NCBI GenBank assembly: GCA_963807385.1
Contig: CAWEBQ010000002.1
Coordinates: 558,001 to 622,000 of the forward strand
Reading direction: 5' to 3'
Length of the DNA: 64,000 nucleotides
From: JBDTSW01 sp963807385
Lineage (GTDB): Bacteria > Actinomycetota > Thermoleophilia > Solirubrobacterales > 70-9
Shown: piece by piece, positions 8,686 through 16,731 of the stretch
Numbering within the stretch: position 1 is the first letter of the stretch
How the letters are laid out: each line of letters opens with the position of its first letter
Program-made: the position numbers and the translations under genes
Notes under the pieces: model-generated
Database searches by the model: none
Seen by the model: the letters and a program-made list of their open reading frames with translations, nothing else
What the model was told of the DNA's origin: nothing

Positions 8686-8755
8686 CTCACGCGGTTGGTG
8701 GCCCTTGGCGCTCTCCTGGGGCTTCGTCGAAGTTCGGCTCGTGGGGGCGCTCGCA

Positions 8756-8761
8756 TACGCT
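8756..8761 (+). promoter_or_regulatory. -10 hexamer TACGCT, leaderless promoter for proC
   Basis: TACGCT ends 6 nt before the GTG at 8768, which makes that GTG the likelier start than the adjacent GTG at 8765. Confidence 0.5.
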
Positions 8762-8767
8762 TGAGTG

Positions 8768-9532
8768 GTGATCGTCGGTTTCGCAGGCGCTGGGAATATG
8801 GCTGGCGCCATGGCCCGGGGGTGGGCCGGGGCAGAGGGCGGCCCCTCGATGCTGTTCTGTGACGTCGATCGTGAGCGGGCGAGCGCCCTGGCCAAGGAAG
8901 CGGAGGGGGCAACTCGCGATTCGCTCCCCCAGCTCGTCTCGGCCTCGGACGTCGTGGTCCTGGCGGTCAAACCCGCCGCGCTCGCGCAGGTGGCCGCGGA
9001 GATGGCCCACTCGGCGCCGGCCCTGTTATCGGTGATGGCGGCCACGACGACGGCACAGCTCGCCGAGGCTTTCCCAGACGTACCAATCATGCGGGTGATG
9101 CCCAACCAGCCGGTCGAGGTGCGCCGCGGCGTGATCTGCCATCCGCCAGCGGTCTCGATGCCCGAGGAGCTGGAGACGCGGCTCCTCGACCTGATCGAGG
9201 CCCTCGGGTCCGTGTTCGCGATGCCGGAGGAGCGGATCGAGGCGGCGATGGCCGTGATGTCCTGTGCGCCCGCCTACGTTGCGCGCTTCGCGGGCGAGCT
9301 TGCGCGCGCCGGCGCCGCCGAGGGCCTCGATCTGGCGCTCTCGCTGGAGCTCGTGGCGGAGACCCTGTCGGGCACTGCCGAGATGCTCGCCCACCGTACC
9401 CCGGACGAGATCCAGGCCGCCGTGGCACCGCCGGGCGGGGCGACCGAGGCCGGCCTGGACGCCCTGCGCGCCGACGGCTTCGACGAGGCGATCGCGGCGG
9501 CGGTCGACGCCTCGCTGGAGCGGTTCCGTTGA
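8768..9532 (+). CDS. proC: Pyrroline-5-carboxylate reductase
   Basis: Makes proline from 1-pyrroline-5-carboxylate with NAD(P)H. The 254 residues begin with the Rossmann motif GFAGAGNMAGAMARGW. VVVLAVKPAAL near residue 60, MRVMPNQPVEV near 108 and the C-terminal dimer helices (AHRTPDEIQAAVAPPGGATEAGL) are typical. The proC signature GGxT is here GGATEAGLDAL. The start at 8768 is set by the spacing to TACGCT. The stop overlaps the next TTG in TTGA. Confidence 0.92.
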   Translation: MIVGFAGAGNMAGAMARGWAGAEGGPSMLFCDVDRERASALAKEAEGATRDSLPQLVSASDVVVLAVKPAALAQVAAEMAHSAPALLSVMAATTTAQLAEAFPDVPIMRVMPNQPVEVRRGVICHPPAVSMPEELETRLLDLIEALGSVFAMPEERIEAAMAVMSCAPAYVARFAGELARAGAAEGLDLALSLELVAETLSGTAEMLAHRTPDEIQAAVAPPGGATEAGLDALRADGFDEAIAAAVDASLERFR

Positions 9533-9828
9533 GCCTCCTGCTGGCGGCGATCGGCCGAGAGGAGATCGCCGACTACGTCGAGGCGCTGTTCCTCGTCTAC
9601 CTCGTGCTGATCTTCATCCGCGTGCTGCTCTCGTGGGTCCCGCGGATCCCCTACATCACATGGCTGCGGGCGATCGTCCGGTTCGTGGAGGAGACGACCG
9701 ACCCCTACCTCAACCTGTTCCGGCGGGTGATCCCCCCGATCGGCGGCCGGCTCGACATCAGCCCGATCATCGCGATCTTCCTGCTCCTGATCGTCCAGGG
9801 AATCGTGGTCGGCGCGATTCGCGGGTGA
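9529..9828 (+). CDS. yggT: YggT-family integral membrane protein
   Basis: A 99-residue YggT protein with two membrane spans (about residues 17-33 and 78-95) and the family segment FRRVIPPIGGRLDISPIIA between them. YggT proteins are found beside sepF in Gram-positive division clusters, but their precise role is unknown. The start is TTG within TTGA over the proC stop, and lspA starts on the stop in GTGA, so the three genes are probably translationally coupled. Confidence 0.9.
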   Translation: MSLLLAAIGREEIADYVEALFLVYLVLIFIRVLLSWVPRIPYITWLRAIVRFVEETTDPYLNLFRRVIPPIGGRLDISPIIAIFLLLIVQGIVVGAIRG

Positions 9829-10301
9829 GGGGCTCCGCGGCCCGCCGCGGTTGGGGCGCGGCGCTCGTCCTGGCGCTATGCGTCGTCGCGCTGGACCAGC
9901 TCACGAAGGGCATCGTCCGCGGCGCGCTCGAGCCGGGCGAGCGTGTGGACCTGATCTTCGGGATCGACCTCGTCCGGGTCGCCAACAGCGGGATCGCGTT
10001 CGGGTTCCTCGGCGACGGCGGGAGCGTCGTGCTCGTCGTGACGATGCTCGCGCTCGCCGCCATGCTCGTCTGGTTCGCCGCGGCGCCCGCCCGCCCCGGC
10101 CTGTGGATCGCCGTCGGCCTGCTGACGGGCGGTGCGCTGGGCAACCTGATCGACCGCATCCGCCTCGACGCCGTCACCGACTTCATCGACCCACCGCTCT
10201 GGCCCGCGTTCAACGTGGCTGACATCGCGATCACCTTCGGCGCTGTCGCCCTGATTCTCTCGGTCCTCTGGGAGGGGCCGGGTGAGCCCGCGACCGAATG
10301 A
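9825..10301 (+). CDS. lspA: Lipoprotein signal peptidase (signal peptidase II)
   Basis: Aspartic membrane protease that cuts the signal peptide from prolipoproteins. The 158 residues form about four membrane spans. The conserved VANSGIAFGFLG loop near residue 46 and the two catalytic Asp regions, GALGNLIDRIR near 103 and FNVADIAI near 131, are present. The start GTG overlaps the yggT stop (GTGA) and the stop overlaps the rluD ATG. A likely client in this window is the lipoprotein cyclophilin at 46.3-47.0 kb. Confidence 0.94.
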   Translation: MRGSAARRGWGAALVLALCVVALDQLTKGIVRGALEPGERVDLIFGIDLVRVANSGIAFGFLGDGGSVVLVVTMLALAAMLVWFAAAPARPGLWIAVGLLTGGALGNLIDRIRLDAVTDFIDPPLWPAFNVADIAITFGAVALILSVLWEGPGEPATE

Positions 10302-10975
10302 CGCCCCGGCCTGAGCTCGTCCACTCGGATCAGTGGCTGGCAGTGGTCTCCAAGCCGGCGGGCCTGATCGTCCACGCCGCCCCTGGGCACCGGGGGACCA
10401 CGCTCGTCGACGAGCTCGCCGGGCTTCTCGGGGGTGGGGAGGACCCGGTGCGCCCGGGGATCGTCCACCGCCTCGACAAGGACACCTCGGGCCTGATGAT
10501 CGTCGCCCGCACCGAAGAAACACATCGCGCGCTCTCGGTGATGATCAAGGCACGCGAGGTCGAGCGCCGCTACCTCGCCCTGATCGAGGGAAAGCCGGCG
10601 TCCCGCTCCGGCACGATCGACGCCCCCCTCGGGCGCGACCACCGCGCGCCCGAGCGCCGCGCCGTCGGCGGTCGCGGCTCGCGCGCCGCGCGCACCCACT
10701 TCGAGGTGGTGGAGGTCTTCGCTGAGGACACGCTTGTCGAAGCTCGACTGGAGACCGGGCGAACGCATCAGATCCGCGCCCATTTCGCGGCCATCGGCCA
10801 CCCGGTGTGCGGCGATGAGCGCTACGGCGCGGCCGATCGCCACGGCCTACGCCGCCAGTTCCTGCACAGCGCGAAGCTCGGCTTCGAACACCCGATGACG
10901 CACGAGGCCATGGAGTTCACCTCCGAGCTGCCGGTTGACCTGGCCGAGCTTCTACAATCACTCGCGAACCGGTAA
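10298..10975 (+). CDS. rluD: RluA/RluD-family pseudouridine synthase without S4 domain
   Basis: Converts uridine to pseudouridine in RNA. The 225 residues contain the catalytic Asp in GIVHRLDKDTSGLMI near residue 53 and the R-T-H-Q-I-R motif near 150. Homology begins at once with the catalytic domain (LVVSKPAG-like), so the usual N-terminal S4 RNA-binding domain of RluD is missing. No upstream in-frame S4 sequence is available because lspA is directly adjacent. Target site (rRNA or tRNA) cannot be told from sequence. The ATG overlaps the lspA stop (ATGA). Confidence 0.85.
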   Translation: MTPRPELVHSDQWLAVVSKPAGLIVHAAPGHRGTTLVDELAGLLGGGEDPVRPGIVHRLDKDTSGLMIVARTEETHRALSVMIKAREVERRYLALIEGKPASRSGTIDAPLGRDHRAPERRAVGGRGSRAARTHFEVVEVFAEDTLVEARLETGRTHQIRAHFAAIGHPVCGDERYGAADRHGLRRQFLHSAKLGFEHPMTHEAMEFTSELPVDLAELLQSLANR

Positions 10976-11090
10976 TCAACCCCCGCCGGTGGCTACGGGG
11001 CCCTGCCCGGCCCAGCGGCGCACCACGCGCCGAAGCCGGGTCCCCGCGCAGCCCGACGGGAGCCACTTTCACTCAACAAGGGAGCACCCA
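10953..11090 (+). promoter_or_regulatory. rpsB promoter and long leader
   Basis: A TACAAT hexamer at 10953-10958, inside the end of rluD, is a good -10. A TTGACC at 10935-10940 is only 12 nt away, so the -35 is unclear. Transcription from here gives an untranslated leader of about 125 nt, the longest candidate in the window and unlike the leaderless norm. It ends in the Shine-Dalgarno AAGGGAG. Its middle is GC-rich and able to fold, so autoregulation by ribosomal protein S2 is possible but unproved. Confidence 0.45.
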
Positions 11091-12062
11091 ATGCCCGAGA
11101 CGGACGTCCGGGATCTGCTGCAGGCAGGCCTTCACTTCGGACATCAGACGCGTCGCTGGAACCCCCGGATGGGGCGATACATCTGGGGCGAGCGCGACGG
11201 AATTCACATCATCGACCTGCTCCAGACGCAGGTTCTGCTCGACCAGGCGCGCGACTTCGCCGCCGAGGTCGCCGCGGGCGGTGGCACCGTGCTGTTCGTC
11301 GGCACCAAGAAGCAGGCCAGCGACGGCGTCCGCGACTGGGCGCTCAAGTGCGGCATGCCCTACGTCAACCAGCGCTGGCTGGGCGGCCTGCTGACCAACT
11401 TCCACACGATCTCCAAGCGGATCGACCGCCTGCACGAGCTCGACGGCCTCAAGAACGACGGCCAGCTCGACCTGCTTCCGACCAAGGAGCGGATGTCGAT
11501 GGAGGCCGAGCTCGAGAAGCTGACGTACAACCTGGGCGGCGTCCGCGACATGGAACGCCTCCCAGACGCGATCGTGATCATCGACGTGAAGACCGAGGCG
11601 ATCGGGCTGCGCGAGGCCGAGATCCTGCGGATCCCGATCATCGCGCTGGTCGACTCCAACGTCGATCCCGGGAACATCGCGTACCCGATCCCGGGCAACG
11701 ACGATGCGATCCGGTCCTGCGACCTGGTGATCCGGACGCTGGGCGAGGCGATCGACGCCTCCGCGTCGAAGTACCGCGAGGCCGAGGCCAAGCGCAAGGC
11801 CGAGGAGGAGGAGCGCCGCCGTCTCGAAGAGGAGGCGAAGCGAAAGCGCGAGGAGGAGGAACGGGCCCGCAAGGAGGCCGAGGAGGCCGCAGCCAAGGAG
11901 GCCGAGGCAAAGGCCAAGGCCGCCGCGGCTCAGGCGCCGCCCGCAGCCGCGCCGAGCGCGAAGCCGCCGGGCGCGCGGTCCGGTAGCCAAACGGCGCCCG
12001 GCCCCAAGCCTGCCGGCGAGAAGGTGCCCGACCCCAAAGTCGACGAGAAGAAGGGCCCGTAA
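11091..12062 (+). CDS. rpsB: Ribosomal protein S2 with long charged C-terminal extension
   Basis: Small-subunit protein S2. Residues 1-225 carry the family signature (LLQAGLHFGHQTRRWNPRM, GGTVLFVGTKKQA, NQRWLGGLLTNF, ALVDSNVDPG). The last roughly 95 residues are an extension: first a Glu/Arg/Lys/Ala helix that looks like a coiled coil (residues ~226-285), then an Ala/Pro-rich tail. Total is 323 residues against the usual ~230-270. The start has a clear Shine-Dalgarno (AAGGGAG). The stop is immediately followed by the tsf GTG. Confidence 0.96.
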   Translation: MPETDVRDLLQAGLHFGHQTRRWNPRMGRYIWGERDGIHIIDLLQTQVLLDQARDFAAEVAAGGGTVLFVGTKKQASDGVRDWALKCGMPYVNQRWLGGLLTNFHTISKRIDRLHELDGLKNDGQLDLLPTKERMSMEAELEKLTYNLGGVRDMERLPDAIVIIDVKTEAIGLREAEILRIPIIALVDSNVDPGNIAYPIPGNDDAIRSCDLVIRTLGEAIDASASKYREAEAKRKAEEEERRRLEEEAKRKREEEERARKEAEEAAAKEAEAKAKAAAAQAPPAAAPSAKPPGARSGSQTAPGPKPAGEKVPDPKVDEKKGP

Positions 12063-12677
12063 GTGGCGGACATCTCAGCCCAGGACGTCAAGGACCTGCG
12101 GGAGCGCACCGGCGCGGGGATCATGGACTGCAAGTCCGCGCTGGCCGAAGCCGAAGGAGACCTCGGCCGCGCGATCGAGATCCTCCGCGTCAAGGGCCAG
12201 GCCTCCGCGGCGAAGCGCAGCGGCAAGGACACCAGCGAGGGCCTGGTCGTCTCCTACATCCATGCCACCGGTACCGTGGGCGTGCTCGTCGAGGTCCAGT
12301 GTGAGACGGACTTCGTCGCCCGCTCCGACGACTTCAGGGACTTCGCCGACGAGGTCGCGATCCACATCGCGGGAGCGCCTTCAACGCCCGCCTACGTCTC
12401 GGCCGACGAGATCAGCGAGGAGGACCGCGAGGCCGAGCGGCGCGTCTTCTCCGAGAAGGCCAAGGAGGAGGGCAAGCCCGACGACATTCTCGGCAAGATC
12501 GTCGCCGGTCAACTCAAGAAGTGGGCCAAGGACGTAGCCCTGCTCGAGCAGGAGCACATTCGCACCGACCGCCACGAGGGCAAGACCATCGAGGAACTGC
12601 GCGCCGCCATCTCCGCCAAGACGGGTGAGAACGTCCGCGTGGCAAGATTCGCCCACTTCCGAGTGGGAGACGAGTAG
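12063..12677 (+). CDS. tsf: Elongation factor Ts
   Basis: Nucleotide exchange factor for EF-Tu. The 204 residues represent the shorter EF-Ts form. The N-terminal UBA-like signature LRERTGAGIMDCKSAL and the EF-Tu-binding ETDFVARSDDF near residue 80 are present. The start is GTG right after the rpsB stop TAA, the conserved rpsB-tsf pairing. Confidence 0.96.
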   Translation: MADISAQDVKDLRERTGAGIMDCKSALAEAEGDLGRAIEILRVKGQASAAKRSGKDTSEGLVVSYIHATGTVGVLVEVQCETDFVARSDDFRDFADEVAIHIAGAPSTPAYVSADEISEEDREAERRVFSEKAKEEGKPDDILGKIVAGQLKKWAKDVALLEQEHIRTDRHEGKTIEELRAAISAKTGENVRVARFAHFRVGDE

Positions 12678-13477
12678 TGCCAAAGACTCCGGCCGGCAGT
12701 GGTTCAGGTGCCAAACCCGCCTTCAAGCGCGTCCTCCTGAAGCTCTCCGGCGAGGCCCTGATGGGCTCGCTGGAGTACGGCACCGACCCCGCGCAGATCC
12801 AGGTGATCTCCAAGCAGGTCCACGACCTCTCCGAGACCGGGGTGGAGGTGGCGCTCGTGGTCGGGGCGGGGAACATCTACCGCGGCCTCGACGCAGCCGC
12901 GGAGGGAATGGACCGTGCGACGGCTGACTACATGGGGATGCTCGCCACCGTGTTGAACGCGCTGACGCTGCAGGACGCCCTCGAGAAGCTCGGTTGCTAC
13001 ACGAGGGTGATGTCCGCCATTGACGTGACCGAGGTCGCCGAGCCGTACGTGCGCAGGCGGGCGATCCGCCACCTCGAGAAGGGCCGCGTCGTCATCTTCG
13101 CCGCGGGTACCGGGAACCCGTTCTTCACCACCGACACCGCGGCGGCCCTGAGGGCGCTGGAGATCAGGGCCCAGGTGATCCTGATGGCAAAGAACGGGGT
13201 CGAGGGCGTCTACTCGGCGGATCCCTCCCGGGATCCCGACGCCGAGTTCCTGCCGGAGATCACCCACCGGGAGGCGATCGAGCGGGGCCTCCGGGTAATG
13301 GACGTGACGGCGCTGTCGCTATGCATGGACAACTCCCTTCCCATCTACGTCTTCAACATGGCGGAGGAGGGCAACATAGGTAGGATCGTGAGCGGGGAGC
13401 GAGTGGGAACGATCGTCTCGACAGACGGCGTCCTGGCGCGCGAAGCGAGCGCTGAGGAGTCGGCCCCGAAGCTATGA
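12677..13477 (+). CDS. pyrH: UMP kinase
   Basis: Hexameric bacterial UMP kinase of the amino-acid-kinase fold, phosphorylating UMP to UDP and often controlled by UTP and GTP. The 266 residues show LLKLSGEALMG near residue 20, the GAGNIYRG loop near 60, and TGNPFFTTDTAA near 145. A 15-residue Gly/Ser/Pro-rich lead precedes the kinase fold. The GTG start shares one base with the tsf stop (TAGTG). Confidence 0.95.
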   Translation: MPKTPAGSGSGAKPAFKRVLLKLSGEALMGSLEYGTDPAQIQVISKQVHDLSETGVEVALVVGAGNIYRGLDAAAEGMDRATADYMGMLATVLNALTLQDALEKLGCYTRVMSAIDVTEVAEPYVRRRAIRHLEKGRVVIFAAGTGNPFFTTDTAAALRALEIRAQVILMAKNGVEGVYSADPSRDPDAEFLPEITHREAIERGLRVMDVTALSLCMDNSLPIYVFNMAEEGNIGRIVSGERVGTIVSTDGVLAREASAEESAPKL

Positions 13478-14040
13478 GCGAGTTCACCGATGAGATCGTC
13501 GCCGATGGCAAGGATCGGATGCACAAGTCCGTTGAGAACTGCAAGCACGAGCTCGCCACCGTCCGCACGGGTCGCGCGTCCCCGCACCTGCTCGACCGCC
13601 TGATGGTGGACTACTACGGCGCCGAGACCCCGATCAAGCAGCTCGCGAACGTGGGCGCGCCGGACGCCCGCCTGCTCACCCTGACGCCCTTCGACAAGAA
13701 CTCGATGGGCCTGATCGAGAAGGCGATCATGGAGTCCGACCTGGGCCTTACGCCCAACAACGACGGCAACGTGATCCGCCTCCAGATCCCGGAGCTGAAC
13801 GAGGAGCGCCGGCGCGAGTTGGTGAAGGTGGTCCACGGGGTCGCCGAGGAGGGCAAGGTCGCCGTCCGAAACGTCCGCCGCGACGTGATGGGAGACCTGC
13901 GCGAGCTCAAGAAGGAAGGGGAGGTCGGCGAGGACGACGAGCGCCGCGCCGAGGCCGAACTCCAGAAGGTCACCGACCAGGCGACCGAGGATATCGACGC
14001 CGCCCTGAAGGCCAAAGAAGAGGAAATTCTCGAGGTTTGA
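13474..14040 (+). CDS. frr: Ribosome recycling factor
   Basis: Works with EF-G to split post-termination ribosomes. The 188 residues begin with the three-helix domain and include VRTGRASPHLLDRLMVDYYG near residue 30 and IPELNEERRRELVKVV near 105, both strongly conserved. The ATG overlaps the pyrH stop (ATGA), giving the classic rpsB-tsf-pyrH-frr order. Confidence 0.96.
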   Translation: MSEFTDEIVADGKDRMHKSVENCKHELATVRTGRASPHLLDRLMVDYYGAETPIKQLANVGAPDARLLTLTPFDKNSMGLIEKAIMESDLGLTPNNDGNVIRLQIPELNEERRRELVKVVHGVAEEGKVAVRNVRRDVMGDLRELKKEGEVGEDDERRAEAELQKVTDQATEDIDAALKAKEEEILEV

Positions 14041-14714
14041 GCGGGGATCGCCCGGACGCCCGGGCAGTCGCGATCATCATGGACGGCAACGCCCGATGGG
14101 CGGCCGAGCACGACATGCCCGTGCTCGAAGGCCACCGCGAGGGCGCGAAGACGCTGAAGCAGACCGTCAAGGACGCCGTGCGCGTCGGCCTCGACGAGCT
14201 CTGCGTCTACGCGTTCTCGACCGAGAACTGGTCGCGGCCCGACGACGAGGTCCAGGGGCTGATGGCGATGTTCGCGGAGCTGATCATCTCCGAGACCCCC
14301 GAGCTCGACTCCGAGGGCGTGCGGATGCGCTTCATCGGCCGCCGCGAGGACGTGAGCGACGAGCTCGCGGCGAAGATGGTGTGGGCCGAGGAGACCACCG
14401 CGGCGAACGACCGCCTGAAGCTCTTCGTGGCCTTCAACTACGGCGGGCGAGCCGAGATCCTCGACGCGGCGGAACGCTACGAGGGCGGGGGGGAGGCGGA
14501 GTTCCGCGCCGCGCTCTACGCACCCGAGATGGCCGAACCCGACCTGGTCATCCGCACCAGTGGCGAGAGTCGCCTCTCGAACTTCCTCCTCTGGCAGACG
14601 GCCTATTCCGAGCTGGTTTTCCCGGATGTGCTCTGGCCCGACTTCCGGCTCGAGCACCTGCAGGAAGCGCTGCGCGAGTTCGAGGCGCGGCAGCGGCGTT
14701 TCGGGGCTAGATAA
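14037..14714 (+). CDS. uppS: Isoprenyl diphosphate synthase (undecaprenyl-type)
   Basis: cis-Prenyltransferase that makes the C50/C55 lipid carrier for cell-wall synthesis. The 225 residues show AIIMDGNARWA near residue 11 with the catalytic Asp, the AFSTENWSRP loop near 60 and the RTSGESRLSNFLLWQ segment near 180. It starts on TTG over the frr stop (TTGA). The TAA stop is part of the TAAGGT hexamer before cdsA. Confidence 0.95.
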   Translation: MSGDRPDARAVAIIMDGNARWAAEHDMPVLEGHREGAKTLKQTVKDAVRVGLDELCVYAFSTENWSRPDDEVQGLMAMFAELIISETPELDSEGVRMRFIGRREDVSDELAAKMVWAEETTAANDRLKLFVAFNYGGRAEILDAAERYEGGGEAEFRAALYAPEMAEPDLVIRTSGESRLSNFLLWQTAYSELVFPDVLWPDFRLEHLQEALREFEARQRRFGAR

Positions 14715-14717
14715 GGT
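14712..14717 (+). promoter_or_regulatory. -10 hexamer TAAGGT, leaderless promoter for cdsA
   Basis: TAAGGT begins with the uppS stop and ends 6 nt before the cdsA ATG; no Shine-Dalgarno is seen. Confidence 0.45.
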
Positions 14718-14723
14718 CGCCAG

Positions 14724-15761
14724 ATGGAGTCCTCGGATGGAGGTCGCGGCGACGAGCGCTCGCGCGCGTTCGATTTCGACCTGAACGTGGAGCTCGAGTT
14801 CGACCGGCTCGGCCGCGAGCCCGCTCGCGAGCCGCTGGGCGACCCGGAGCCGCCGTCCTTCGTCAGCGAAACGCCCGCCGGGGGTGCTGCGCCCGTCGCG
14901 CCCGCAGATCGGCGGCCCCCGTCGAAGCGGCCGAAGCGCGCGCCGCAGCGCAAGCCACGGAGCGCCCGCTCGGAGACCATCGCCCGCATCCTCTGGGCCA
15001 TCCCCTGGATCGCGGTCGCAGTCACGATCGTCGCGCTGGGCGGCCTGACCTTCGCCGCGGCCATGATCGCCTTCGCGTTCATCGGCCTGTCCGAGCTGTT
15101 CCGAATGACCAGCGAGGACCGTCCGCTGCAGGTCGTCGCGTTCCTGGCGAGCGCGGGGATGATCGCGGCGGCCTACCAGGGCTCGAGCTTCCAGATCGTC
15201 CTGGCCGGGGCGGCGGCGTTCCCGGTGATGTTCCTCGTCGCGGCCTCCCGGGGCTCCATCGACGGCGTCACGCGCTCGATGGCGATCACCGCGTTCGGGG
15301 TCCTCTGGATCGGGCTTCCGTTCGCCCACGCCGTGCTCCTGCGCGAGTTGCCGCTTCACGGCGGGGCGCTCTTGATCGACGTCCTTGTCGCGACATTCGT
15401 TGCCGACACCTCCGCCTATGCGGTGGGCCGCCTGATCGGGCGCCACAAGCTCGCGCCGGACCTCTCGCCGAACAAGACCATCGAGGGGATGATCGGCGGC
15501 TTCATCGGGGGCACCGCCGGCTTCTGGTTCGCCGGGCTCTACCAGGACTGGCTGCCGGGCATCGATGCACTTCTCATGGGCGCAGTGATCGCGATCCTGG
15601 CGCCAATGGGAGACCTGTTCGAGTCGATGATCAAGCGCGACCTTGCCGTGAAGGACTCCGGCAACGTCTTCGGGCCACACGGGGGCCTGCTCGACCGCCT
15701 CGACGCCGTGCTCTTCACCGTCGTCGCGGGCTACTACCTCTCGGTCGCCTTCGTCTACTAG
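14724..15761 (+). CDS. cdsA: Phosphatidate cytidylyltransferase with disordered N-terminal extension
   Basis: Makes CDP-diacylglycerol from phosphatidate and CTP, the branch point of phospholipid synthesis. Residues ~1-90 are a charged, Pro/Arg-rich low-complexity cytoplasmic tail. The remaining ~255 residues form about eight membrane spans. The family signature near the C-terminus is clear (SPNKTIEGMIGG, then GDLFESMIKRDLAVKD and GPHGGLLDRLDAV with catalytic acidic residues). Total length is 345 against a usual ~270-300. nfo, convergent downstream, separates it from dxr. Confidence 0.93.
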   Translation: MESSDGGRGDERSRAFDFDLNVELEFDRLGREPAREPLGDPEPPSFVSETPAGGAAPVAPADRRPPSKRPKRAPQRKPRSARSETIARILWAIPWIAVAVTIVALGGLTFAAAMIAFAFIGLSELFRMTSEDRPLQVVAFLASAGMIAAAYQGSSFQIVLAGAAAFPVMFLVAASRGSIDGVTRSMAITAFGVLWIGLPFAHAVLLRELPLHGGALLIDVLVATFVADTSAYAVGRLIGRHKLAPDLSPNKTIEGMIGGFIGGTAGFWFAGLYQDWLPGIDALLMGAVIAILAPMGDLFESMIKRDLAVKDSGNVFGPHGGLLDRLDAVLFTVVAGYYLSVAFVY

Positions 15762-15836
15762 AGCCGGCGTGGCCCGTCGAACGCGTGCCCCTCCACGACT
15801 CTCACTGCGGTGGAAGACGGAGCGCCCGCGCTTCGG

Positions 15837-15887
15837 CGTCGAGCGGCACCTGAAACACGCAGAGCGCACCTCAGGTGCCAATCGACG
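15837..15887. repeat. Dispersed hairpin element, copy A (between cdsA and nfo)
   Basis: The core is 35 nt (15845-15879): a perfect 9-bp stem GGCACCTGA/TCAGGTGCC around a 17-nt loop that ends in AGCGCAC. After a 2-nt mismatch a second helix CGTCGA/TCGACG (15837-15842, 15882-15887) extends it. A second copy with 28 of 35 identical core bases is at 58776-58826. Both copies lie between convergent genes, so a bidirectional terminator or mRNA 3'-end stabiliser is the simplest reading. Confidence 0.7.
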
Positions 15888-15889
15888 GC

Positions 15890-16651
15890 TCACGCCAGCG
15901 CCGCGCGCACGAACTCCAGGTCGGCGGGGTGGCCCGCCCCCGGGGTCTCGACGATCACCGGGGCCTCGCAGGCGCGGATCATCGCCCGGATGTCGTCCGG
16001 GTCCATCTGGCCCTCGCCGAGGTTCGCGTGGCGGTCGGCGCCGGTGCCGGGCGGATCGCGCGAGTCGTTGGCGTGGCAGAGGTCGATGCCGCCGGTGATC
16101 GCGCGCATTCGCTCGACCACGTTCGAGAGGTCCTCGCCGGCCGCGTGCGCGTGGCATGTGTCGAAGCAGAAGCCGAGCCGCACGTCGTGATCGGCGCCTT
16201 CGACCGCCTCCCACAGCTTCGCGAGCGCGTCCACTCGCCGGGCGACGGCGTTGTCGCCTCCGGCTGTGTTCTCCATATACACGGGCACCGGGCTCTCGAG
16301 CCGCTCGAGCGTGCTGGCCCATCGCTTCACCCCCTCGTCGATCCCGTCCTCGGCGTGCCCCGGGTGGACGATCAGCGCCACCGCCCCGAGATCCGCCGCC
16401 GCCTCGCACTGCTGGGCCAGGATCTTCCGCGAGCCATGGCGGATGTTCGGCTTCGGGGAGCAAACGTTGATCAGGTAGGGCGCGTGGACGTATAGGTCCA
16501 GGTCCGAGTCGCGCAGCTCGGCGGCGTCGTCGCGGGGCGGGGGCTTCTCCCAGCCCTGCGGCCTGCCGTTGAAGATCTGCGCGATCTCGACGCCCAGCGC
16601 GCCCGCAGCCGCGAGCGGGGCGTCGTGGTCAACGTGGGCACCGATCTTCAT
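15890..16651 (-). CDS. nfo: Endonuclease IV (AP endonuclease)
   Basis: Cuts DNA 5' of abasic sites in base-excision repair; a TIM barrel with three zinc ions. Visible metal-ligand segments are the opening MKIGAHV, YVHAPYLINV, HPGHAEDG, YMENTAGG, GFCFDTCHAHAAG and CHANDSRD. The ATG at 16651 matches the family start. In-frame GTG codons at 16663 and 16669 lie closer to a CATATT hexamer and could be used instead. It faces cdsA and is divergent from dxr, whose promoter is about 70 nt away. Confidence 0.93.
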   Translation of the reverse strand: MKIGAHVDHDAPLAAAGALGVEIAQIFNGRPQGWEKPPPRDDAAELRDSDLDLYVHAPYLINVCSPKPNIRHGSRKILAQQCEAAADLGAVALIVHPGHAEDGIDEGVKRWASTLERLESPVPVYMENTAGGDNAVARRVDALAKLWEAVEGADHDVRLGFCFDTCHAHAAGEDLSNVVERMRAITGGIDLCHANDSRDPPGTGADRHANLGEGQMDPDDIRAMIRACEAPVIVETPGAGHPADLEFVRAALA

Positions 16652-16718
16652 CCGGGCGGGCACGGGCACGGGAATATGCCAGCCCGGCGGGCCCTTAGGA
16701 ACCGCTCAGGTCCGCCCC

Positions 16719-16724
16719 TAGACT
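16719..16724 (+). promoter_or_regulatory. -10 hexamer TAGACT, leaderless promoter for dxr
   Basis: TAGACT ends 7 nt before the dxr ATG, the spacing at which transcription would start on the A of the start codon. Confidence 0.55.
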
Positions 16725-16731
16725 CCTCGGG

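Noticed and set aside
10935..10958. TTGACC ... TACAAT as a complete rpsB promoter
   Set aside because: The spacer is 12 nt. The -10 is kept as a candidate, but the -35 is not accepted.
12704..12714. TTCAGGTGCC, one arm of the repeat, inside pyrH
   Set aside because: No partner arm within 40 nt; it is coding sequence of the pyrH lead.
13614..16463. A 949-codon open frame on the minus strand opposite frr, uppS and cdsA
   Set aside because: Long antisense frames are expected in DNA with very high third-position GC. The translation is low-complexity, lacks any family motif, and lies opposite well-conserved genes. nfo on the same strand uses another frame.
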